Positions 43,301 to 54,939 of a stretch of DNA of 64,000 bases are shown one piece after another; the stretch's first letter is position 1; each line of letters starts with the position of its first letter. The DNA comes from Deltaproteobacteria bacterium (GTDB lineage: Bacteria > Desulfobacterota > Desulfuromonadia > Desulfuromonadales > BM103). The notes beneath the pieces are model-generated. The model did not search any database and was not told the origin of the DNA. It saw nothing but the letters and a program-made list of their open reading frames with translations. Location: the NCBI GenBank assembly GCA_024636215.1, contig JAGXHL010000045.1:28594-92593 (forward strand). Reading direction: 5' to 3'. The position numbers and the translations under genes were made by a program.

Positions 43301-45190
43301 TTAATTGATCTGGACAATCGTGCCGTTTTGTACCTGCAACAAAAACAGGACCTTTTCGGCTTCGCCAATAAAGTCAAAACGGGTCGCTCCAGTCACTCCC
43401 GGGTAATTCTGCATCCGCGCAAGAGCACGGCGCAGATCCTCACGACTTTGCAGCTGCGGGTCGTTGAGCAGGCTCAGAAGAATCCCGACGGTGTCATAGC
43501 CCTGGGCTTCCAGGATGGTTGGTTCTTCCTGGTAACGATTGAAGTAAAGCTCAACAAATTCCTGGATAAAGGGGTAGCTGCTGTAGCGGAAAAAGCCATC
43601 GGTAAAGACCGCCCCTTCGACGAACTGGCGGGCCAGTTTGGGTAGCTCGTTGTCGTTCCAGCCGTTGGTGCCGAGGAGTTGAATGCCTTCCAGCCCATAA
43701 AAAGCCAATTGCGGTGCAATCAGGCTGATGCGGTCGGCGTAGTCCGGAATAAAGAGCGCCTCGAAGGGCGGTGGTGGTTGGTCTTCCTTGCGGACAAAAT
43801 CGGGGTCTTTGGGGTCTGTTGGCGGTTCTTCCTCATCCGGAGCATTCGGGTCGAGGCCCTGTAGTAGCCTGACCTGATAACGGAAGTCAGTCTGGTCAGT
43901 GAGATAACTCTCTTCTGCGACGATTTCGCCCCCTCGACGCCACACCCCCTCCCGAAAAAGCTCGGCAAGCTGCTGGCCTTGCCGGGTTTGCGGATTCATA
44001 ATGCCGAATTGAGTGAAGCCACGCTCTTCCATGGCATAGTCAAGCAAGGCACGAATCTGCAGTTGTGGTGTCAGCGAGTTGCGAAAGGTGTAAAGACTTG
44101 AGGCGGCCAGGCCTTCTCTCTGTGACAGGGTCAGAAGAGGAATGCGTTCCTGGTTTGCGCGCTTGACCGCTCCCAGTGCGGCGTTGCCAACCAGAGGGCC
44201 GGCAATGCCGATGACCCGGTCGCTGATCGCTAATTGCGAAACCTGTTGTGCGGCAACTGTTTCGTCACCTGTGGTGTCGCGGAAGATAAGGCGCACCGGA
44301 ATGTGCGGGCGGAAAACCTCCAGCGCCAATTCCATGCCGCGTTGCACGCGTTGGCCAAATGCGGCGTAGCGCCCGGTTAAAGGCAGCAGAACACCTATGG
44401 CCCGTTGCAGTTGAGCCGGGTCGCCAAGCTGCGACTGCAGAGCCATGGCTTCTTCGCGATAGGCAAAGCCGGCAGGCGCCATCATTGCTGCAGAAACCCA
44501 CTCCTGAGCCAGTTCTTGCTGACCTGCTGCGAGAGCTCTCCAGCCCAGTTGCAGCATAGCCAGATAGGCAACCGGTTTGTTCTGATACATAAAGGAGGCT
44601 TCGGCAAGATCGGCTTCATTGAAGTGAGCGCTCATCAATGTGTAGATGCGGGCTAAAACCTCGCGAGGCGTCTCGCTGCCTTCAGTCACCAGCGCCTGCT
44701 GGTAGAAGTAAAGCGCCTTAAGGGGCTCTTCGAGCAGGGCCAGGCCTTCCGCCAGGGAGAGGAAGCGCGCCTGACGCTCAGGCAGGGTCCAGCTGTCTGT
44801 TTGCAGCGGCAAGAGTTGCTCCACCACGCGAGTCGCGTCGCCCCTCTGTAGCAGCAGTTCGCTCTGCAGCAGTCTGGTGACAGGGCTCTGACCCTGTGCC
44901 GATATCTTGTTAAGGTAGCTGATCGCCGTGGCTGGGTCGCCTTGCTCAGCATTGATGCTGGCCAGATAGTAATAAGCCTGATCTACCAGCATGGAATCGG
45001 GGTTGCTGATAACGAACCCGCGCAGCAGCACGGCGGCTTCATTCAGTTGGCCTGACTGATACTGATCAACAGCTTTCTGCAAGGCCATCTCGGCCTGCCT
45101 GGCCGTTGCTGCAAGCGGCTGTTGTGCCAGGGTGTTCGACACCCCGATAAGCAGCATAAGCATTAAGAAGCTGGTGATCTGAAGGCGCAT
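43301..45190 (-). CDS. TPR plus periplasmic-binding-fold protein (LpoA / PBP-activator-like)
   Basis: A 629-residue exported protein. A signal peptide ends near LAQQ. Residues about 30-260 are TPR-like helices (KAVDQYQSGQLNEAAVLLRG; YYYLASINAEQGDPATAISY). The rest is a type 1 periplasmic binding fold (IGVLLPLTGRYAAFGQRVQR; GPLVGNAALGAV; GYDTVGILLSLLND). LpoA, which activates penicillin-binding protein 1A, has this layout; an amino-acid-binding role is the alternative. Its ATG shares a base with the dnaJ stop (TAATG), so it is coupled to dnaJ. Confidence 0.8.
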   Translation of the reverse strand: MRLQITSFLMLMLLIGVSNTLAQQPLAATARQAEMALQKAVDQYQSGQLNEAAVLLRGFVISNPDSMLVDQAYYYLASINAEQGDPATAISYLNKISAQGQSPVTRLLQSELLLQRGDATRVVEQLLPLQTDSWTLPERQARFLSLAEGLALLEEPLKALYFYQQALVTEGSETPREVLARIYTLMSAHFNEADLAEASFMYQNKPVAYLAMLQLGWRALAAGQQELAQEWVSAAMMAPAGFAYREEAMALQSQLGDPAQLQRAIGVLLPLTGRYAAFGQRVQRGMELALEVFRPHIPVRLIFRDTTGDETVAAQQVSQLAISDRVIGIAGPLVGNAALGAVKRANQERIPLLTLSQREGLAASSLYTFRNSLTPQLQIRALLDYAMEERGFTQFGIMNPQTRQGQQLAELFREGVWRRGGEIVAEESYLTDQTDFRYQVRLLQGLDPNAPDEEEPPTDPKDPDFVRKEDQPPPPFEALFIPDYADRISLIAPQLAFYGLEGIQLLGTNGWNDNELPKLARQFVEGAVFTDGFFRYSSYPFIQEFVELYFNRYQEEPTILEAQGYDTVGILLSLLNDPQLQSREDLRRALARMQNYPGVTGATRFDFIGEAEKVLFLLQVQNGTIVQIN

Positions 45191-46305
45191 TAGCCGAACA
45201 ACTCCTTGACCTTGTCAAAAAAGCTTTTGCCCATCGGGTGGATATCCTCGCCGGCTTCCCTGGCAAATTCGCTGAGCAGTTCTTCCTGCCGATGGGTCAG
45301 GCTGGTGGGTGTTTCGACTCGCACGATGACCAGTTCATCACCGCGGCCGTAGCCCTGCAGAACAGGAATCCCCTTCCCTGACAATTTAAAAATCTTGCCG
45401 CTCTGGGTGCCGGCAGGAACCTTGAGTTTGACTTTTCCCTCCAGGGTTGGCGCCTCAAGCTCACAGCCCAGTGCGGCCTGCGGGAAAGAGATGGGAATCT
45501 CGCAAATCAGATTGTTGCCTTCACGCTGGAAGATCGGGTGATCCTTAACCGTAATCACGACATAAAGATCCCCGGCCGGGCCGCCTTTGGCTCCGGGCTC
45601 GCCTTCGCCATTCATCTTGAGACGAATGCCCGATTCTACACCAGGAGGTATTTTCAGTGAGAGGTTTTTTTGGCCGCGGGTCAAGCCGGTGCCCCGACAG
45701 TCTTTGCAGGGGTCGGAGATGGTTTTGCCCTCGCCGTTGCAGTCGGGGCAGGTTCTGGTCAGGGAAAAGAAGCCCTGTTGGAAGCGAACCTGACCGTTGC
45801 CGGAGCAGGTGCTGCAGGTCTCGGCGCTGGTTCCCGGTTTGGCGCCGGAGCCATCGCAGGTTTCGCAGGGCTGATGACGCGGCACCTTGATTTTGGTTTC
45901 GAGTCCGAAAGCGGCTTCTTCAAAACTGATGGTCAGGTTGTAGCGCAGGTCATCCCCGCGCCTGCCGCCGCTACGACGACCGCCGCCCGCGCCGCCAAAG
46001 ATATCACCGAAAATATCCCCGAAGATGTCTTCAAAGGGGGTCCCTCCGAAACCGCCGGATGAGAAGCCGCCATTTTGCTGGTCAACTCCAGCGTGGCCGT
46101 ACTGATCGTAAAGGGCGCGCTTCTGTCCGTCAGAGAGGACTGCATAGGCTTCGGAAAGTTCCTTGAAGCGCTCTTCTGCCACTTTGTCGCCGGGGTTTTT
46201 GTCAGGATGACACTTCAGGGCCAGCTTGCGATAAGCCTTTTTAATTTCGGTGTCGCTGGCATTCTGGTGAACTTCAAGTATTTCGTAATAATCTCGTTTG
46301 GCCAA
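45190..46305 (-). CDS. dnaJ: chaperone DnaJ
   Basis: A 371-residue class A J-protein: J domain with HPD ([11 protein letters not shown]), Gly/Phe region, four zinc-binding CxxCxGxG repeats ([32 protein letters not shown]) and the C-terminal substrate domains. Co-chaperone of DnaK. 126 nt after dnaK and overlapping the LpoA-like gene by one base. Confidence 0.98.
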   Translation of the reverse strand: MAKRDYYEILEVHQNASDTEIKKAYRKLALKCHPDKNPGDKVAEERFKELSEAYAVLSDGQKRALYDQYGHAGVDQQNGGFSSGGFGGTPFEDIFGDIFGDIFGGAGGGRRSGGRRGDDLRYNLTISFEEAAFGLETKIKVPRHQPCETCDGSGAKPGTSAETCSTCSGNGQVRFQQGFFSLTRTCPDCNGEGKTISDPCKDCRGTGLTRGQKNLSLKIPPGVESGIRLKMNGEGEPGAKGGPAGDLYVVITVKDHPIFQREGNNLICEIPISFPQAALGCELEAPTLEGKVKLKVPAGTQSGKIFKLSGKGIPVLQGYGRGDELVIVRVETPTSLTHRQEELLSEFAREAGEDIHPMGKSFFDKVKELFG

Positions 46306-46431
46306 AATAGGATCCTTGCGGCAGGAGCGAACCCGGTCTGTTCACTGGTAAAACGGGGAAAGGCCAGGGGTTCAAGGGGCGTTTTTGATTGCTCCCCCGA
46401 GGCCCTGGCCTGATCTTTCCCTGTTGCTGGT

Positions 46432-48339
<1,908 letters not shown>

Positions 48340-48417
48340 AATAAGAATCCTCCTTAAAGATTCGCTTTGTTGTTTGTTTCCAATGCGTCCGGACTGTACT
48401 TGGCGGTCGCTTTATGT

Positions 48418-49023
48418 TTATTCATCTGGATCTGTTTCATCAGGAGCCTTGGCCACCATAACCAACGACGGACGTAACAGCCGATCGTGCAACAAGTAAC
48501 CTTTCTGGAACTCGGTCACCACGGTGTTCGGTGGCTGATCAGACTCGAGCTGGCCCATGGCCTGATGCAGGTTCGGGTCAAAGTCTGTGCCGATCGCCTT
48601 GATCGCTTTGACGCCGAAGTCTTCCAGAGCTTTGCGGAACTGGTTGATCGTCATATTGACGCCTTCGAGCAGGCCCTGGTTGTCAGTCTCTTCCTGAGCA
48701 GCGTGTTCAATGGCGCGCTCGAGGTTGTCGAGGACCGGGACCATCTCTTTGAGGAGGCGATCATTGGCAAACCGGATCGCATCTTCCTTTTCGCGCTGGT
48801 GGCGTTTGCGGGCATTCTCAAGGTCGGCCCTTTCCCGCAAATAGAGATCCCAGTTCTTGCCGGCTTCCTCGCGCATGGCTTCAATCTTGTTCTGCAGCGC
48901 CGTCAGCGGGTCGACTTCTGCTTCGGGCTCGCTTTCTTCTGCGACGCCTTCAGTGGTCTCTTCCGGGGTTTGGGTTGCGTTTTCCTGCTCCGCTTTGTCT
49001 TGATGTTTATTTTTTTTGGCCAA
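48418..49023 (-). CDS. grpE: nucleotide exchange factor GrpE
   Basis: A 201-residue GrpE: a charged N terminus rich in Glu, a long coiled coil (RERADLENARKRHQREKEDA) and the beta domain GVKAIKAIGTDFDPNLHQAM. It releases ADP from DnaK. It starts 13 nt after hrcA. Confidence 0.97.
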   Translation of the reverse strand: MAKKNKHQDKAEQENATQTPEETTEGVAEESEPEAEVDPLTALQNKIEAMREEAGKNWDLYLRERADLENARKRHQREKEDAIRFANDRLLKEMVPVLDNLERAIEHAAQEETDNQGLLEGVNMTINQFRKALEDFGVKAIKAIGTDFDPNLHQAMGQLESDQPPNTVVTEFQKGYLLHDRLLRPSLVMVAKAPDETDPDE

Positions 49024-49036
49024 GGGTTTTCGTCTC

Positions 49037-50077
49037 CTAATCGTTATCTGTTTCCAGCAGGCGGCTGATCAGGCTCGCCGTGTAATCGACAATCGGAATA
49101 ATGGTTGAATAAGGCATGCGGTTCGGCCCTATGACGCCCAGGGTGCCGAGAGTGCCGCGTTTACCTGAATAGGCTGCAGTGATCAGACTGCAGTCGGAAA
49201 GCTCGCTGCAGGAGGTCTCGCTGCCAATGATGACCTGAACCCCTTTGCTTTCGAGGCCGCGATCGAGCAGGTCGACCAGCGCGCTTTTCTGTTCAAAGGT
49301 CCGGACAATGCGTTTCATGCACTCCAGATCAGAGAATTCGGGTTGCTCAAGGAAGCGGCTGGTACCCTCGATGATAACCTCACCATTCGCTTCATCGATC
49401 AGAGCTGCGTTGGAAAGAGTGAACGCTCTTCGCAACAGTTGATCGTAAAGCGCCTTCTCCTGGGCCATTTCGGTAATGATGCGGGTGCGCACATCCTGAA
49501 TGCTCATCCCGGTCATGGTCCGGTTCAGATAGTTGGTAATCTGCTCCAGTTCTCTGGGTTTCAGATCTTCCTCAACTTCGACCAACTTGTTCTGTACCAG
49601 CCCAGATTGGGTCACGAAGACAGCCAGAATCAGGCGTGGTGAAAGTTTGACGAACTCGATGTGCCTGAAAATCGTCGCTTTAAGGCGAGGGATCATGACC
49701 AGGCCGGTATAGTGAGAAATTGACGACAAGGTCTTGCTGGCTTCACGCAGCATGTCGGTCATTTGCAGTCCCTGGCGGCGATATTGCAGCTCAATCCGGG
49801 TTTTCTGCCGGCGATCCATTTCCTCGACCTGCAGCAGGGTGTCAACGTAGAAGCGGTAGCCCTTCTCGGTAGGAATTCTGCCTGCCGAAGTGTGCGGTGA
49901 GACCAGGTAGCCGAGTTCTTCGAGTTCTGCCATGACATTGCGTACCGATGCCGGAGACAGCTTTATACCCTGATTCCGAGTCAAAGCTTTAGAGCCAACC
50001 GGTTGGGCTGTTGCAATATATTCCTCAATGATGGCCTCGAGGATTTTCTGGCCGCGATCGGTCAGTTTTGCTGCCAT
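49037..50077 (-). CDS. hrcA: heat-shock repressor HrcA
   Basis: A 346-residue repressor: winged helix (LTDRGQKILEAIIEEYIATA; LSPASVRNVMAELEELGYL), GAF-like domain and the C-terminal NRMPYSTIIPIVDY. It binds CIRCE, and GroEL modulates its activity. The start MAAKL has GGAG at 7 nt; an upstream in-frame ATG lies within the leader. First gene of the heat-shock cluster, with CIRCE in its own leader. Confidence 0.97.
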   Translation of the reverse strand: MAAKLTDRGQKILEAIIEEYIATAQPVGSKALTRNQGIKLSPASVRNVMAELEELGYLVSPHTSAGRIPTEKGYRFYVDTLLQVEEMDRRQKTRIELQYRRQGLQMTDMLREASKTLSSISHYTGLVMIPRLKATIFRHIEFVKLSPRLILAVFVTQSGLVQNKLVEVEEDLKPRELEQITNYLNRTMTGMSIQDVRTRIITEMAQEKALYDQLLRRAFTLSNAALIDEANGEVIIEGTSRFLEQPEFSDLECMKRIVRTFEQKSALVDLLDRGLESKGVQVIIGSETSCSELSDCSLITAAYSGKRGTLGTLGVIGPNRMPYSTIIPIVDYTASLISRLLETDND

Positions 50078-50130
50078 GATAAGCTCCGTGCAAAAAAACA
50101 TAAGCCGGATAATCCGGCCGGTAAAGCGAC

Positions 50131-50157
50131 TTGGCACTCCCTTTGTACGAGTGCTAA
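50131..50157. promoter_or_regulatory. CIRCE operator
   Basis: TTGGCACTC-N9-GAGTGCTAA, one mismatch from the consensus TTAGCACTC-N9-GAGTGCTAA. It is centred about 65 nt upstream of hrcA and just after the -10 box, so HrcA should repress its own cluster. Confidence 0.95.
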
Positions 50158-50166
50158 AGCAAGGTC

Positions 50167-50195
50167 AAGATAACAACGGCTATTGCCTTTGTCAA
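50167..50195 (-). promoter_or_regulatory. sigma-70-type promoter of the hrcA cluster
   Basis: Minus strand TTGACA, 17 nt, TATCTT, right upstream of CIRCE. The -35 box is perfect. Confidence 0.8.
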
Positions 50196-50251
50196 GGGAC
50201 GCTGAGTGATTTTATGTGGGCTGTTTGGTGGGGCCTCAGGCTGGGGGGCCC

Positions 50252-51382
50252 TTAAAGAAAAGCGAGAATCAGTCGGTCAAAAATCAGCCATCCGGCAGGG
50301 GTCAAACACCAGCGGTCATTTTCATGGGCCAGCCAGCGGGCATTGGCAGCAATCGCTTGCGGAAAGGCTTCCTGTAAGCTGCACGCAAAGCGCCGTCGAA
50401 GTTCCGCATCGCTTATGCCGCGTTGCGTTCGTAAGCCAAGGTAAACGGTTTCACGCAAAGCGGACGCGGCATCAAAGCTCTCGATGCAGGTCATCGGTTG
50501 CTGGTTGTTGTCCAGAGCCTGCAGATAGCCGGCGATGTCAGCGGGTACTTCCCAGCGGCTGCCCCAGTTCTCGGTCCTGAATGAATGAGCGCCGGCACCT
50601 ACGCCCAGGTAGTCTCCCCGGTTCCAGTAATTCAGATTGTGGCGACAGTTGAAGCCCGGACGAGCATAGTTGGCAATCTCATAGTGTTGGTAGCCGGCCG
50701 AGACAAGGCATTCATCGATCAGCAAGAAGGCATCGGCGTAAAAATCTTCGTCTGGCAAAGTCAGGTTACCGCAAGCGATCTGTTGATACAGAGGCGTTTC
50801 AGCTTCGGCGGTTAATCCGTAGCAGGAGAGATGCTCGGGGGCCAGTTCGAGATAGGCGCTGAGGTCTGTTTCTAAATCGCTCAAGCTTTGTCCTGGCAGG
50901 GCGAACATCAGATCGAGTGAAATGTTGTTAAAGCCGGCCTGGCGTGACCAGTTGACAGCCTCCAGGCCAGCTCTACGATCATGGAGCCGACCCAGCCTTG
51001 CCAGCTGCTTTGCATTACAGGTCTGCAGACCCAGTGACAGTCGGTTGACGCCGGCACTGCGATAGCCTTTAAGACTCTCCGGTGTGACCGTGCCGGGGTT
51101 CGCTTCCAGGGAGATTTCTGCATCCTGAGCGATATTGAAATGATGATCTACAGTCAAAAGAATTTCGGCAATGCTCTGCGGGGCCAACAGGGAGGGCGTA
51201 CCACCGCCGAAGTAGATGGTGTCGATGCGGTCCGGCCAATGCTGTTCCGCCGCCCATGCCAGATGCCGTTTGAGCAGGGCCGGGTAACTCTCAAGTTCGG
51301 CTTGATCGGCTTCTCGTGAGTAAAAATCACAGTAGCCGCATTTGCGACGGCAGAAAGGAATATGCAGGTAGAGTCCGGCCAT
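50252..51382 (-). CDS. hemW: HemW-like radical SAM protein
   Basis: A 376-residue radical SAM protein that opens with LYLHIPFCRRKCGYCDFYS, the CxxxCxxC cluster site of the HemN/HemW family. The short N terminus (no HemN extension) and FGGGTPSLL, GLQTCNAKQLARLGR and GVGAGAHSF favour HemW, a heme chaperone, over oxygen-independent coproporphyrinogen oxidase. It is 26 nt upstream of nothing known to be related; the antiporter genes run into it from the right. Confidence 0.88.
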   Translation of the reverse strand: MAGLYLHIPFCRRKCGYCDFYSREADQAELESYPALLKRHLAWAAEQHWPDRIDTIYFGGGTPSLLAPQSIAEILLTVDHHFNIAQDAEISLEANPGTVTPESLKGYRSAGVNRLSLGLQTCNAKQLARLGRLHDRRAGLEAVNWSRQAGFNNISLDLMFALPGQSLSDLETDLSAYLELAPEHLSCYGLTAEAETPLYQQIACGNLTLPDEDFYADAFLLIDECLVSAGYQHYEIANYARPGFNCRHNLNYWNRGDYLGVGAGAHSFRTENWGSRWEVPADIAGYLQALDNNQQPMTCIESFDAASALRETVYLGLRTQRGISDAELRRRFACSLQEAFPQAIAANARWLAHENDRWCLTPAGWLIFDRLILAFL

Positions 51383-51408
51383 GTTGTCGCGGCGTATGCC
51401 TGTGCCGT

Positions 51409-53175
51409 TTACAGGACCAGGGAAACCAGCACGAGAATCATGACGGCCAACAGAACGCCAACGCCTATCGGGTAAGAAGCGGATCGGCTGCGGCTCTCGA
51501 TATTTTCCTCAATGCTCTCTTTGTGGACAGAGACGCCGCTGGCTTCTACCCAGAGACGGTAACCGTACTTCTGGATGTTGCTGCCCGGTTCTTCGAAAAA
51601 CTGGCTCAGCAGTTTCGGCAGTTGATGTGCAAAGATGCGGTTGGCCCAGGCATTGATGCCGTCAAAGGCCCACTGGCAAAAACGATAGATTTGTCGCCCC
51701 CCCTTACGGTAAATCCAGTCCGTATCAATGGAGATGGTCTCGGTACGTTTTAACAGCGGCAGCAGCATAAAGAAAGCCAGGGCCGAGAACATCAACAGCT
51801 GGAACTGGTTCAGGGTGTGCTGAAAAGTGTAGGCGTGGAACTCGACAGCACCGAACGGCAGAATGTTGTACAGCGGTTGTGGATAAACGCCGATGAAAAT
51901 GCAGACGAAAGACAGTAACGCCATTGCCGCCAGCATATGCTTTGGCGGCTCACCTGGCCGTAAGCCGTTGTCTTTGGCGAAAAAAACGAAATAAGGAAAC
52001 TTGATCCCGGCATGCAGGAAGACACCGGCTGAAGCGACTTCCAGGATCAGCCAAACCCAGAAAAAGCCTTCATGAACCCCTGCCTCAATAATCATCGGTT
52101 TTGTGGTATAGCCTGATAAAAACGGAAAGCTGGAAATTGCCAGCGCGCCGATGGTACCGAAAATCATCGTCAACGGCATGGTTTTGTAGAGACCGCCGAG
52201 ATCGGTACATTTGCTCTTGCCGGTCATATAAAGGACTGCCCCGGCACTCATCCAGAGCAGTGCCTTATAGATGATGTGGGCAAAAGCGTGTGCCACTGCA
52301 CCATTCAGGGCCATGGCCGTGCCGATACCGATACCACAGATCATAAAACCGACCTGATTCATAATCGAGTAGGCCAGGATACGGCGCATATCATTTTCCA
52401 GAATCGCCCAGATAATTCCGTAAATCGCCATGACGCAGCCGACCACCATGAGGATCTCCCAACCCGCAAAGCCACGGATCAGGGTGTAGACTGCCGTCTT
52501 GGTGGTGTAGGCGGTCATGATGACGCCGCCGGTCACCGTTGCTTCCGGGTAGGCATCGGAGAGCCAGGCATTCATCGGCGGGGCTGCGGCATTGACCAGG
52601 AAACCGAACAGGATCAGATAGGTTGGCAGGGCCTGGACATCAAAACCGTCAAAGGCAACAGATCCTGTTGCGTTAACTTGCAGGAGTATCCCGGCCAACA
52701 GGCAAAGACCACCGAAGATGTGAACCATCACGTAGCGAAAGGCCGCAGCGTAGGCACGCTCGGTTTTGCGGGCCAGCACCAGGAAGGTTGAGGTCACCGC
52801 CATGATCTCCCAAAACAGGTAAAGGGAAATCAGGTCGGCAGCGAAGACTGCACCGAGCGCGGCACCGATATAGGCCAGAGACGCAGTGTGCTCATAGCGT
52901 TCCTTCAGATGCTGGCCAAACAGAAAACAACCAAAAGCGTTGAGGGTAAAGACGTAGCCAAAGGCTTTGCTGAGCTTGTCGACCCGTAACAGGTTAAGGT
53001 CAAGGCCGAACAGTTGATAGCTGTAATAGGTTCCTGGTTCAAGCTGGCTGATGACAAAAAAAGCCGTTGCCGGAACCAACAGGATCAGCGCCCGTCGACC
53101 AATCAGGGGTAGAACCCAGAGCAGTAATGCACCGGCAAAGAACAACACTGTCGGGTGGAAACTACTCATGATCAT
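51409..53175 (-). CDS. MrpD/NuoL-like antiporter subunit (third copy)
   Basis: A 588-residue membrane protein of the proton-conducting NuoL/M/N-MrpD family, with about 14 helices and the core Lys/His/Glu helices (YLFWEIMAVTSTFLVLARK; AVAHAFAHIIYKALLWMSAG). A C-terminal extension of about 100 residues (WIYRKGGRQIYRFCQWAFDG) ends in one more membrane helix, as in NuoL and MbhH-like proteins. The start ATG has GAGG at 6 nt. Last gene of the antiporter operon; it overlaps the small membrane gene before it. Confidence 0.87.
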   Translation of the reverse strand: MIMSSFHPTVLFFAGALLLWVLPLIGRRALILLVPATAFFVISQLEPGTYYSYQLFGLDLNLLRVDKLSKAFGYVFTLNAFGCFLFGQHLKERYEHTASLAYIGAALGAVFAADLISLYLFWEIMAVTSTFLVLARKTERAYAAAFRYVMVHIFGGLCLLAGILLQVNATGSVAFDGFDVQALPTYLILFGFLVNAAAPPMNAWLSDAYPEATVTGGVIMTAYTTKTAVYTLIRGFAGWEILMVVGCVMAIYGIIWAILENDMRRILAYSIMNQVGFMICGIGIGTAMALNGAVAHAFAHIIYKALLWMSAGAVLYMTGKSKCTDLGGLYKTMPLTMIFGTIGALAISSFPFLSGYTTKPMIIEAGVHEGFFWVWLILEVASAGVFLHAGIKFPYFVFFAKDNGLRPGEPPKHMLAAMALLSFVCIFIGVYPQPLYNILPFGAVEFHAYTFQHTLNQFQLLMFSALAFFMLLPLLKRTETISIDTDWIYRKGGRQIYRFCQWAFDGINAWANRIFAHQLPKLLSQFFEEPGSNIQKYGYRLWVEASGVSVHKESIEENIESRSRSASYPIGVGVLLAVMILVLVSLVL

Positions 53176-53419
53176 AATAATCCTCACGAACCTTCAGGAC
53201 AAAGCCGAACAATTTGGAAATCAGAATAATTATGACGCAGGCGACAAAGCCGAAAAAGGCATAGAAGCCCGGCCAGGCTTCGACGGAGAAAAAAAGTGTA
53301 TGCTTATGGATAAACAAATCAGGCAGCACCAACAGCACCAAAACGATGTAAAAACCAATCTTGAGCCGCTTGATATTCTGTGGCTTATCGAACCAGTCGA
53401 ATTCTTGCTTTCGTTTCAT
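53162..53419 (-). CDS. 85-residue membrane protein of the antiporter operon
   Basis: Two membrane helices (IGFYIVLVLLVLPDLFI; FYAFFGFVACVIIILISKLFG) and a charged N terminus (MKRKQEFDWFDKPQ). It overlaps genes on both sides by a few bases and so must be coupled to them. I know no named family; it is probably a small accessory subunit of the complex. Confidence 0.7.
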   Translation of the reverse strand: MKRKQEFDWFDKPQNIKRLKIGFYIVLVLLVLPDLFIHKHTLFFSVEAWPGFYAFFGFVACVIIILISKLFGFVLKVREDYYDHE

Positions 53420-54897
53420 GAGGCAATCCCGAGGGCCATCTGGGCCAGGCGAAGCAGCGATTCATGGAAAAAGAACAGCATCAGCGAGCCAAGCGCGGTC
53501 AGGCAGAGGGGCACAAGGCAGAATAAAGGCGCCTCTTTGATACCTGTCTCCTCGCCATGCGGGGCTGCGGCGAAAAATGCGCGATAGACGATCGGCAGGA
53601 AGTAGGCCGCATTCAACAGGGAGCTGACGAGCAGCACCAGCAGTAAGGTCAATTGCCCGCCATCCACGGCTCCGATAACCAGGTTCCATTTACTGATGAA
53701 CCCACCCAGCGGCGGCATACCGATAATACTCAAAGAGCCCAAAAAGAAAGCCATGAAGGTGATTGGCATGCGGCGGCCGAGCCCATCCATCTGGCTGATA
53801 TATTTTTTCTTGCTGGCGACATAAATCGCACCGGCGCAGAAGAACAGGGTGATCTTGCCGAAGGCGTGCATGGCGAGATGCATGACTCCACCGAGCCTGC
53901 CGATCGCAGACAGCATGCCTGCGCCGAGCACCATGTAGGAGAGCTGGCCAATCGTTGAATAGGCGAGCCGGCGCTTCATGCTGTCCTGGGTCAGTGCAAC
54001 GAGTGAGGCGATCAATATGGTGACCGAGGCGATGGTTGTGATCACCACACTGAGGTTGGCTGACTGCAGGGTCTCCGGGCCAAGGATGTGAAAAACCACC
54101 CGGAAAATTGAAAACACGCCGGCTTTGACAACGGCGACGCCATGCAGGAATGAACTGACCGGGGTTGGCGCCACCATCGCTGCCGGGAGCCAGCCATGGA
54201 AAGGCATCAAGCCGGCTTTGGCAAAACCGAACAAAAAGAGTACCAGCAACAGGGCCAGCAGCTCGGGGGAGGCCTTGTCGGCCAGAATTCCGCCGCTGGT
54301 AAAGTCGAGGGTGCCCGCTGCAGCGTAAGTCATCAGCATGGCCGGCAGCGCCAGGCCGATCGAGGTGCCGAGGATGTAGGTCAGGTATTTGCGTCCCGAA
54401 GCCCGGGCTTCGGCATTCTGCTCATGGGTGACCAGCGGGTAGGTGGAGAGAGACAGCACCTCGTAGAAGAGGTACATGGTCAGCAGGTTAGCCGAAAAGG
54501 CGATACCGAGTGTTGCCGAGATGGCCACGGCAAAGGAGGCAAAGTAACGGGTCTGGGCATGCTCGTTCAGGGCACGCATGTAGCCGATTGAGTAAATCGA
54601 AGTAAACAACCAGAGGCAGGAGGCGACCAGGGCAAAAACCATCCCCAGGGCATCAACGCGGAGTTCGATCGGCACAGCCGGGATCACCCGGGCGATCGTA
54701 AAAATGTAGTTGTTGCCGGCAAGCACTCCCGGTAATAACGAGGCGACGATCGTCAGCTTGACCACGGCAATCAGAATGGTCCAGCTTTCACGCAGGTTCG
54801 GTCGGCGATCAGAAAGCATGATCGGCAATGCCCCGAGCAAGGAAACCAGTATTGCGGCAATGGGCCAGAAGGAAAAAATCGGTGTCATAGCTCTCAC
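53416..54897 (-). CDS. MrpD/NuoM-like antiporter subunit (second copy)
   Basis: A 493-residue MrpD-family protein with about 14 helices. YLFYEVLSLSTYPLVTHEQN holds the conserved Glu, PFHGWLPAAMVAPTPVSSFL the conserved Lys-region loop and MHAFGKITLFFCAGAI the second Lys. It should form one ion channel of the complex. Confidence 0.88.
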   Translation of the reverse strand: MRAMTPIFSFWPIAAILVSLLGALPIMLSDRRPNLRESWTILIAVVKLTIVASLLPGVLAGNNYIFTIARVIPAVPIELRVDALGMVFALVASCLWLFTSIYSIGYMRALNEHAQTRYFASFAVAISATLGIAFSANLLTMYLFYEVLSLSTYPLVTHEQNAEARASGRKYLTYILGTSIGLALPAMLMTYAAAGTLDFTSGGILADKASPELLALLLVLFLFGFAKAGLMPFHGWLPAAMVAPTPVSSFLHGVAVVKAGVFSIFRVVFHILGPETLQSANLSVVITTIASVTILIASLVALTQDSMKRRLAYSTIGQLSYMVLGAGMLSAIGRLGGVMHLAMHAFGKITLFFCAGAIYVASKKKYISQMDGLGRRMPITFMAFFLGSLSIIGMPPLGGFISKWNLVIGAVDGGQLTLLLVLLVSSLLNAAYFLPIVYRAFFAAAPHGEETGIKEAPLFCLVPLCLTALGSLMLFFFHESLLRLAQMALGIAS

Positions 54898-54939
54898 AAA
54901 AGCGGTACCGGATCGGGTGATCCGGAGGTCAGAACAGGT

